Of a stretch of 64,000 bases of DNA, positions 11,368 to 36,485 are shown piece after piece. Source of the stretch: Azolla pinnata (taxonomy: Eukaryota > Streptophyta > Polypodiopsida > Salviniales > Salviniaceae); assembly GCA_037176905.1 (NCBI GenBank), contig JBBBWG010025223.1, positions 1-64,000 of the forward strand. The letters run 5' to 3'. Made by a program: the position numbers and the translations under genes. How positions within the stretch are numbered: the stretch's first letter is position 1; each line of letters opens with the position of its first letter. Under the pieces are notes generated by a model. The model was not told the DNA's origin. It made no database searches and was given only the letters and a program-made list of their open reading frames with translations.

Positions 11368-12119
11368 TATATATGGTTGAAGAGGAAGTAAAAGCTGACT
11401 GTATCATTCTAGTTCTGGAGCAAAGCCATGGAGTGATTGGTCTAAAACATGCCAAACATCCAATTGTTTGCTGAATTCCATCGAGATTTCAGCTTGGTTT
11501 TTCTGCCATGGAAAAGAGCTATTGTAAGCTAGTCAGTTCAGTGTTTCGATTCAAGCCCAATCGACCATTCAACCAGCCTATGAACCGATTCGATCGGTTT
11601 TAACAAACTAAGCAGGTGTTTCGATAGTATTGTCACTATCCTGCAGCGAGTGATCAAAAGAGTTCGAATCCAGCTAGTGTTGGGGGTGGGTTGCAGAGGG
11701 AATCACTTCACTTTCTTGTTGCAATCTGCATCAGTCGGAAGAATCACCGCTGCATTTAGTATGTCATTTAACATATGAAAAATGCATGTTTGCTGAACCC
11801 AGGCCAATCAGCAAGGAAACGCGATTCGACAGGTTTATCTGCTCGATGGGGATCTGGTGCATGCCCTAAACGCTCTATATGTATGGATAGGTCAATTATT
11901 GATGTGAACCCATGTATGTTGATGCATGCGATCAATCCATACACATCCATGTATACATGCTTCATTCTGCACGCGTTACATGCACTGTACATACATACAC
12001 CAGTCATGACATGCCAAATACACGTAGATTCTTTGCGATGAATCATGCCCATTTGATCGACGTCTCTTGTGGCATACATATTGTGCATGCTATCTATGTA
12101 TGCAATGGATTTTAGTGTA
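11368..12119. other. Intergenic DNA with a second copy of the ISWI leader sequence
   Basis: No gene is recognised. Near 12026-12080 the sequence AGATTCTTTGCGATGAATCATG and what follows is a diverged copy of the DNA at 12751-12806, just upstream of the ISWI start codon. The two copies flank the CATG array, which implies a local duplication of the promoter-proximal or leader region. Confidence 0.6.
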
Positions 12120-12752
12120 TGTTAGGCATGCGTGTTACATGCACATTCATACACCCATGCATACATGTAGTTTCTATGTATTCGCTGCATGAGTACATAC
12201 ACACACACACACACTACATGCAGGCAGACATGTATGCATGCATGTGCCCATGCAGAGAATGCATAGAAAACACAGGTATGCATGTATGCATGCATGCGCG
12301 GTGTATGTATGTACCCATGCAGAGAACGCATAGAACATCCATGGTATGCATGTGCGCAGGCAGGTATGAATGAATGCATGCATACATGCATTTTCTATGT
12401 ATTCTCTGCACGGATACATACATGCACATGCATGAATGCATACATGCCATGCACATGCACACGCATACATGCACATGCATGCACCTACATGCATACATGC
12501 ACATGCATGCACATACATCCATGCACACATGCACACATGCATTTTCTATGTTTTCTCTGCACGGATACATACATGCACATGCATGAATGCATACGTGCCA
12601 TGCACATGCGTGCACATACATGCACACTCATGCATGCACATACATGCACGCTCATGCATGCACATACATGCACGCTCATGCATGCACATACATGCATGCA
12701 CATGCATGCACATACATGCATGCACATGCATGCGCATGCATGCATGCAGAGA
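12120..12752. repeat. CATG/ACATGC array with embedded inverted and direct units
   Basis: About 630 bp of alternating purine-pyrimidine CATG, ACATGC and GCATGCA words. Embedded are a 19-bp unit (TTTTCTATGTATTCTCTGC at 12391-12409, direct copies near 12171 and 12542) and inverted copies at 12252-12270 and 12319-12337. The 12252-12270 and 12391-12409 arms match at 18 of 19 positions and could form a hairpin. The array ends about 195 bp before the ISWI start codon. Open frames over it are all low-complexity Met-His-Ala-Cys. Confidence 0.95.
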
Positions 12753-12946
12753 TTCTCTGGGATGAATCATGTCCGTCCGATCGCCCACATCGACGGCTCT
12801 CGTGGCACTCGCATAGGAATTGGGCGGGAAGGGAAGCTTCTGCTTTCTGTTCCTCCTGCCTGCTTTTCCTCCATCCGAATCAGTCGAAGAAGGAGGAACC
12901 CATCGTCGGATTTCTTGCATTCATCGCAAGGCTTTGTCCCCGAGCT

Positions 12947-22035
<9,089 letters not shown>

Positions 22036-23241
22036 CTTTTTCTGCAGCTGTCGGGTGCTATTATCAAAATTTTGCAGAGTTTTGCTTTTTGTTGCTAGCA
22101 ACAAGAAGCATTATTATGGATAGTGTTTTGTAGCCAAGATGCATACGCTGAACAACTTGGGGCCCCTGTATTGGTCTCGAATTCTTAGCTCTGCAGATGA
22201 ATTGTAATGTATCATATTGTACCAGGATATTCTACAAGGAACCTTTGTATCCAGCTCCATGATTCAGACATAACTGGCCCATCTAGTGGTTTCCCAAAAC
22301 ATGTTACTGTATCAAAGATTACAAGCTGCTTCAAAAAATTCTTTTCCATGAGGTTCAAGCCAATTTTATTACTCCGGTCTTTTGGGGACAGGAAAATGCC
22401 TGATGTGTTAACCTTTAGGATGCAAAGTTCATTTGTATTGAACAAAATGCCATCCATTTAATATTTGAGTAGATTCACTTGCAAATCAAGTTCGTTCTGA
22501 TTATATGGCTGATTTTGTTTAAGCTTGAAAACTGGGGAAAATATAGTTTCAGATATTGCTCCTTAAGCATCAGTATCAAAATAAACTGCAACAATTATGC
22601 GTGTTACATCATAAAATAGGGTATAATTGTTCTCATTTGCAATTTCTTGCCGAGCAAAACAATAGTGTTTGCTTTCTCTCATTTGAGAATGCACGGTCCA
22701 GTACCATTACACAATGAACCAAGTTATTGGACTCATTTGAGAGAGTGACTACTCGAAGTTTAAACATGCATTTTGAAGCATTTTTATAGCAAAAGTTCCA
22801 ACAAGCTATTCCTACAATCATCGATTCCAAATTATTTTCCGACCAATCATTGTGACACTGAATAGTGCCTGAGGAAGTCTGAGGGATGAATAGTGGGGTT
22901 CCCTGCCATCTGGGAAAATGTTGCTGCCATTTGTACAATGAATGACCGTGGGGCTCTCAGCCAGGACTTAGTGAAAGCATCGTCATCCAAAGCCCATATT
23001 CATTATCAAACAGCAGGCATGATTGGCCAAGACTTTGGTGAAAAAAATCATCAATCATGAGGGTGGAAGTTAGAAATACAGGGTTTGTATTGGGAAGGCT
23101 TGGAGCATAGAATCCACCCACAAAATCCGATGTAAAAAGGGGCCTAGGTTGCCATAAAGAGATTTTCTTATGCCCCGAGAGAAAGTTGTTGCAGTAATGG
23201 CACACAGAAGCAAAAGCTCTAGGCCACAAACCTATTAGTAT
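22036..23241. other. Convergent intergenic region, ISWI and phosphatase 3' ends
   Basis: About 1.2 kb between the ISWI stop and the phosphatase stop, so both 3' UTRs must lie here, tail to tail. It is AT-rich with no recognisable coding sequence. Some overlap of the two transcripts is possible given the spacing, but the sequence alone does not show it. Confidence 0.5.
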
Positions 23242-30560
<7,319 letters not shown>

Positions 30561-30850
30561 CGGTCGACCGAATCGAATCTCACAATGCCGAGTTCTCTTT
30601 CTTGGGCGCAAAGATTTGTAGAGGGAGGGAGGGAGGGAGGCAGGGATCTGGTAGAGATGTCAACAACAAGAGGGGGCCATGGACATTGGGGAAAAGAGAA
30701 GAGACTGCTTTCTTCTTCTTCTTCTTCTTCTTGCCTTCTGCTGCCGGATCCTCCTCCGACTGGGAGCTATTTCATATATGCCCGCCTGTCTTTTTGCGTC
30801 TCTCTCTCTCTCTCTCTCTCTCTGTGCGGGTCTTCTTCTGCGCAGAGAAC
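30561..30850 (-). promoter_or_regulatory. Presumed promoter/leader of the phosphatase
   Basis: GC-richer DNA immediately upstream of the phosphatase ATG with a GGGA repeat (about 30618-30642), a CTT run (30712-30732) and a CT run (about 30800-30822). CT/GA and GAA tracts are common in plant leaders and core promoters. No TATA box is clear on the minus strand. The assignment rests on position. Confidence 0.35.
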
Positions 30851-31210
30851 ATGGGCGCCATGGTCCAACAGAACATTCCGCAGAATATTCGGAATCTACT
30901 TGGCAGCTCCGGGGGAGCTTCTTGCTCCGGAGGAGGGAGATCCAGGCTCGGAGAATCGGAAAGATTCCCCGAACCTAGAAGATTCCCCGAACCTAGAAGA
31001 TTCCCTGATCCTGGTATCGTGATCGCCGAAGATTCCAGAAACCCAAAGCTCCCACCGAGGTCAGAGAAAAAGAGAGATAGAACAGAATCTGGGCTTTCCG
31101 GAGCCTGGAATCTCCACGTAACTGTTGTGGCCAGTGGGCGGAATCCGGAGACCTTTCCTCGGTCCGCGATCGCTGCTGGAGCTTCGCGAGGGAACGAACG
31201 AGTCAGCTGA
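30851..31210 (+). CDS. Unrecognised ORF, about 119 aa, possibly the first exon of a divergent gene
   Basis: An ATG in a good context (GAGAACATGGGCGCCATGG) directly follows a CT-rich, leader-like tract and opens 119 codons starting MGAMVQQNIPQNIRNLLG, then Gly/Ser-rich sequence and two 18-nt repeats encoding RFPEPR. It is divergent from the phosphatase, as expected for a bidirectional promoter. I recognise no domain and found no downstream exon. It may equally be untranslated leader or chance in GC-rich DNA. Confidence 0.22.
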   Translation: MGAMVQQNIPQNIRNLLGSSGGASCSGGGRSRLGESERFPEPRRFPEPRRFPDPGIVIAEDSRNPKLPPRSEKKRDRTESGLSGAWNLHVTVVASGRNPETFPRSAIAAGASRGNERVS

Positions 31211-31458
31211 TGCATCGGCCCAACAGCTGTCTCGGGCCGAGAATCAGAGAGAGCCCGTTTTCGGGAGTTCTCTTCCGCAGAGACACGCGTTTGATTCGAG
31301 CGATGTTCCTTTTATATCGCAGGGTACGGGGGTGGGGGACTCGGAGATATGATTGGTGTCGCGACTCCATAGTGTGTACCCGAACCCAACCCCAGAAACC
31401 CAGAAATCTCTCAACAGCTGCGAAGCTGGGAAGGGATGGGGAAAGCTTCGCGTACGAG

Positions 31459-31498
<40 letters not shown>

Positions 31499-32259
31499 AG
31501 AGCTTTTCCACTGCCTTCTGTCATCGCCGTGGGTTCGGAGATCAGACAGCGGTTTCCTGTGATATCTTATTGCGGGGTCACCAGCAAAGGAGCTCTTGCA
31601 TGGTCGGATTTTCGCAAGCTCCGAGGAGGAGGAGGAAGCGAAGGAGCTGTGCAAAGTCGGAGTCTGTCGGCTAGGGATCCGAGTTTGATTTGAAAGGTTG
31701 TTTCCAGATCATCGCGTTGATAATAGTCAAATATGAAGCGATTTCGATTATTTGCATATCGATGTCTTTACGTCGACTGACAAATTCGTTGCCCATCGAG
31801 ATGAAGATTGCTCTGCATCAGAGAGCAATCCACGTGTGTCGCAAAGTGAGCCAGGGCTGACGATAGAAATAAAGTTTTCGAACTTCGATGCGATGCTCGG
31901 CATCGGACGGCAACGGCCGAAGCTTGCCCATCGAGCCCACACGGAAGATCTCGAGGAAACAGGATTGTGAAGGAAGCTATGCCAAGTGTTGGACGATCGA
32001 AATCGAATGCGAGTAGAGTCAGTCACCCATGGCACATCAAAAGCCAACAGTAGAGTCAGGAAGCGAATTGCAATCAAGGAAAGCTTTTAACAAATAGATC
32101 AGTTTGAATGGCGTCAAGAAGAGCGATAGAGTTGGGAATCATCGTAAGCATCCTCCGAGGCTACTACTGTTGTTGTTGTTGTGCATGGTGTGGACACAAT
32201 ACAAGCAAACGATGTTAGAGTTTACGAACCCAGTTTACCGAGGGTGATTTGGATCAACC
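31211..32259. other. GC-moderate intergenic DNA with a GA microsatellite
   Basis: Holds a GA run at 31463-31495 and several overlapping open frames on both strands with no family resemblance. Nothing further is supported. Confidence 0.45.
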
Positions 32260-32840
32260 CCGAGGTGAGACCAGATGGATGCATTGGCATTGTGGGTGGA
32301 TCTTGAACAGGTGCCAGAATGGACGATCGATCGTAGCTGTTGCTGCTATGGCACGGTGCAGACCCAGTACAAAGTGGATACGATGCCGGAGTTTCCAAAC
32401 CCCGATACAAACTTGAGACACTGCCATATGCATTGCCCATCGTGGGTTCGACCTGGAATCAACGCCAGAGGCAGGCGATCGATGGATCTGGAACCAGCGG
32501 AGTTTCCAAACCCCAATACAATCCTGAGAGACCACCAGATGCATTGCCCATCGTGGGTTTGATCTGGAATCGACGCCAGAGGCAGGCGATCGATCGATTG
32601 CAGCATTGGCATCGTGGGTGGATCTGGAACCAATGGCAGAGCGGGTGATCGATCATAGCACTGGCAGTGTGGGTGGATCCGGAACCAATGGCAGAGCGTG
32701 TGATCGATCGATCGATCATAACATTGGCATTGCGGGTGATCGATCGATTGATCGCGGTGTGGATGCAATGCGAGGATGATGCTTCGGGATCGATCCCCAG
32801 ATTGTGTTGTGGGGTGGATCTGGAATCCGATGCCTTGATT
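32260..32840. repeat. GATCGATC-rich compound minisatellite
   Basis: Two 111-bp units begin with GGAGTTTCCAAACCCC at 32388 and 32499. They are followed by shorter units starting GATCGATC at 32588, 32647, 32702 and 32738 (spacings 59, 55, 36), each with a variant of GGTGGATCTGGAACCAATGG. A long minus-strand open frame across it (about 32346-33170) is a by-product of the repeat and is not called as a gene. Confidence 0.9.
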
Positions 32841-34889
32841 CATGAATGGCACATTGTTCGGTGGAGATGGTGATGATGCCGCTGGTGATTCTCTCTTTTC
32901 TTGCAGATGGTGCGCGGGCTTTCCTGCATCAGCTCCACTCTGCATCAGATGGTTGAGCTCTGCTGCTTTTGCCATATCCGGATGTGGCTCACAGGCGCTA
33001 TGCAGAAGAAAAAGAAGATGGGCACTAGATACTACAGAAAGCAAAAAGGAGCAGAAAGGAAAGCCCACATGGGGGGAACACACGTTACTCACATCGTGGC
33101 AAGCATCTCCATGCCTTTGCAGAGATGCCCCCACATGGTGCCGAGATCCTCCTCCGCCATAGCCCAGCACAAGCAGCAGGAAGCGAGGACAGTGGTGGAG
33201 GTATGCAGCTGCTCAACACCATGATGCTTAAAACGCCAAACAATCAAGGTTTTCCTCTTTGCTTTGAATTGGATTCAGTCTCTTTGGATCAAGCTTTTCC
33301 GTGTTTTGTGCGTGCACATAGGCACCTAAATCTGTGTGTTTTCTGAGCACCACTCTGGGGAGAGAGATATGAAGTGGTATGGAACAGCTTGTAAAGGGGG
33401 AGTGGATATGTCTGACACCTCTAAAGATGCCCACTGCAACACAAGTATCCATCTTGGTGGGGCATGTGGAATCTTTCCTTGCCTCAACCTTTGGAGCTCC
33501 ACAGAAACCCTAAAAGCCATAGCCTAAGAGTGTGAGCACACATGGTAAGTTTAAATAATCCATAGGGTGTGTGTTCACTGCAGAAATCATGCACTCTGGA
33601 GTGGGATGGTTGCATGATGGAAATTTGATATTGAGTTTAACTATTGATGGATAATAACAAACATTTCTATGCCTCTTCTTCCAAAGGAATGTTAGTGGGC
33701 ATGCAGCTCAAAGAATCTCCTTTTAGCTTTATGATAGCAAGATTCGGGTCTCCAAAGCGCTCGTCACTTTAGCTTATCAGAGAAGCTCAGTGGTCACCGA
33801 ATCTCAGTTGCCAAGTGTTGTCTAAAAACCTAGATGCATTCTCCTAAGAGAGTTCAAGCTGACACACCTCGACTTTGGTTAGTTTGAAACATTTGCCAAC
33901 TGGTGCAATACTTTGCATGGTTTAGAATAGTTTGTCTTCGGTAGAGGATTTTGTTGGCTTTAGGCATTCCAGGCAAAGCTTAGTCAACAGGATCGTAAAG
34001 GCTCTGACAGGAAAAGATCATCGAAGTCGGGCTGCATAACAAAATTTTGGTCTCCTTGCATCTGATATTTCCTTCGGTCTGAAGATGCACTCTAGTGGAT
34101 TAGTTCCATTATGAATGGTGTTATGATGACATGCCAGATTTGCTTCTCATTTTTCATGCGGTTCTAAAGTCATGCAGAGAGGTTGTAAGGAATCAAAACC
34201 AATATGGTTGCTAATTTATCAAGTGAATTTTTGAAATATCACCCAGAGTAGGCTTATCGATAAAGAAGTAAAACCCAATGTCCCGTACCAGAAATTATGA
34301 GCTAGTGTTGTTTGTACCTTGGGATCATCAAGATAAGAAAGCATGAGTATCCAACCAAAGACCACGAGAGTCTCCATTAATTCAACTTTGAAATCCTCAA
34401 AAGAAAGTAACTAGCCTCTGTTTTAGAAATTGAAACCTGAGGCATTGGACTATTCACTCAGGACCGCTTCATGATTTTTTAAGTGGAAAGCCCCCTTATT
34501 AGCTTGATTCTCATTGGAGGATTGCTAGTAATCAACTATTTCTATTGGTAAGTATCCAACACATATTGATCACAAGTTCAGTAAACAACTGTAAACATTA
34601 CATGGGGCTACCTATGATTGTGCTTGTAACATCCACCTTCGAGCCTTACTTAATAAAATTATGATGTATAGACTTGCTTGAAAGGGAGATTGGTGACATG
34701 GAGTCGGGGACCTTTATTCAAAATAGAAGATTGACGACATTGAGAAAATCATTTGTGTTTACATTGTAGTGAATTTTCCAGACAAGTTGAAATGCCGCTC
34801 ACATATTTCAAACTTTGTTGCCAGTTCTAGTAGCCCTTGTTTTGCAAGCTTCTCTCCAACCATACTAGCCTGTCTCGAGGAAACTAGGT
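32841..34889. other. No recognisable gene
   Basis: A pyrimidine tract with TTCTTGCAG (about 32888-32906) and an open frame of 107 codons (32901-33224) are the only gene-like hints. The peptide matches no family that I know. From about 33540 the DNA is AT-rich with stops in every frame. It may include the unrecognisable 5' part of the LINE that follows. Confidence 0.45.
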
Positions 34890-36075
34890 AAGATGCATGA
34901 TTCTTTAGGTATAAATTGAATGTGGATTTGACACAGGATAAGGTGGATATGGTGTTAAAACATCTTCTTCTTAGTTGTAAGAGCCTTGGTTGGGATAGTT
35001 TGACAAATAAAATGTTCAAATGTTATGCTAGTATTTTAAAGAAGCCTCTAACTTTGACACTCGGAACTTGTCGGGATTCTTATTGTACATCGAGGGGTGG
35101 TCTTATCAAATTAATCTCAAGACAATATCACCCGAGTCATTTCATCAATAGTGACTGATTTCTTTGATGGGAGGGTTGTATCAGATGTTTTCAAAGGACT
35201 TGGCAAATAGATTATGAAAGTGCTTGCCAAGGTTAATATTCCCCATGTAATATGGTTTCATTGCAAGTAAGATACATCGCGTAATATACTCAATGTTCAA
35301 ATGGCCATGGATTATGTCGAACATACTCATTAACAATTGATTGTGATACAGTTAGATTTGGAGAAATATTATGTATCATGTTAGTTGGTCTTTTGTTTTA
35401 CAGTTGGCACATGCAATGGGCTTGGGACCATGGATCTCCCACCTTATATTTTTTTTAGAGCGAGATGACTTGGGTCAAGTTATGCTTGATGATAGAATTA
35501 CATTAAATGTTCTCCTCACAAGATCTATTCATTAAAGATGTCCATTTAGCCTATTGGTTTTTGATATCTTTATTCATTTATTATTAGACATTTATCAAGG
35601 CGCATAAAGAATAGTGGTATTGTGGGTTTATATCCATTGTTAGCTCAAGATGATTCTTTATATTTTTACAAGTCTCACACGAGAATTCTCAAAGGGCGAT
35701 GCATGTATGAGACCAATTTATCTCAGCCCCGAGGTTATTTAGAAGAACCTCGTCCCGTCTCATGTTATTGAGAGAGATTTGGGATGATGAGGGTCCGTGG
35801 TTAAAAAATGCTCTGTATATTTTAACATTTAGGGTTATCCGATAGGATTTAACGTAATGAGTGTCCAGTTGATAGAAGTGATGGTTAACAAGTCAAGGGA
35901 TAGATTTTGATCATTCAAACTCATGCCTTCCTTTTCCCATACAGGGAGACTCTCCTCAACGGGCAAAGCTTGATCTTTAGTCTCTGGTGGAAGCAAAGAA
36001 CACCAAGCTCGCAATGTGTCCTAATGGCTTTCATTCCAAAGATGTCATGCTTTCCATACATCTTCCAGCACTGAT
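34890..36075 (+). mobile_element. Decayed LINE reverse transcriptase region
   Basis: Plus-strand blocks follow the order of a plant LINE reverse transcriptase. First is LGWDSLTNKMFKCYASILKK (about 34986-35045; relatives have SPGWDGLTNEFFK). Next come KGLANR-x-WKVLAKVNIPHV (35196-35250), VIQLDLEK (about 35347-35372) and AMGLGPWISHLI (about 35412-35447). Last is a possible ADDSLYF-like block (AQDDSLYFYKSH, about 35644-35680). Several frame changes and stops separate the blocks. The tail to about 36075 is assigned with low confidence. It is unrelated in coordinates to the other two LINE fragments but of the same general type. Confidence 0.65.
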
Positions 36076-36485
36076 GAAGCGCTCACATTGCAGGGAAGTA
36101 TGAGAAGTAATGCCAGATCATCGTCATTTTGTTGCAACTATGTACCTATACGAAGTTATTGGTCAGTGATCGATGAACTTTGGCTTGAAGAGCGATGTGG
36201 CTGGAAGCGATTTCAAAACCTACATTGTGGTCCAGGCATGGGCTTCTTTCTTACTCTTCTTCTTCTTCTTTCAATGTTCACGGTCACTGGCGAGAATCTG
36301 TGTGCACCGGATGCGAAGAATCGTCGTTTCGAGATAGTCATTTCAGCAAGGTCATGGCATATGAAAATATTGGCTACCCAATGCGATATACAGACAGACA
36401 TGTGAAGCTCAACAAGGATTTACACATCGTATGATGTAGTAAGAAGTGAACACCAGATACTTACGGCTTTGGAATCGTAACGGAA
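36076..36485 (+). promoter_or_regulatory. Upstream region of the PPR gene
   Basis: About 400 bp between the LINE remnant and the PPR start codon. It has short open frames, a CTTCTTCTTCTT leader-like tract near 36258-36270 and no recognised domain. The promoter and 5' UTR must lie here or further upstream. No TATA element stands out. Confidence 0.35.

Noticed and set aside
11655-11680. GTTCGAATCC resembling a tRNA B box
   Set aside because: No A box at the right distance and no cloverleaf could be drawn around it.
32346-33170. 274-codon minus-strand frame
   Set aside because: It runs through the GATCGATC minisatellite, repeats itself with the unit, and has no domain or codon signal.
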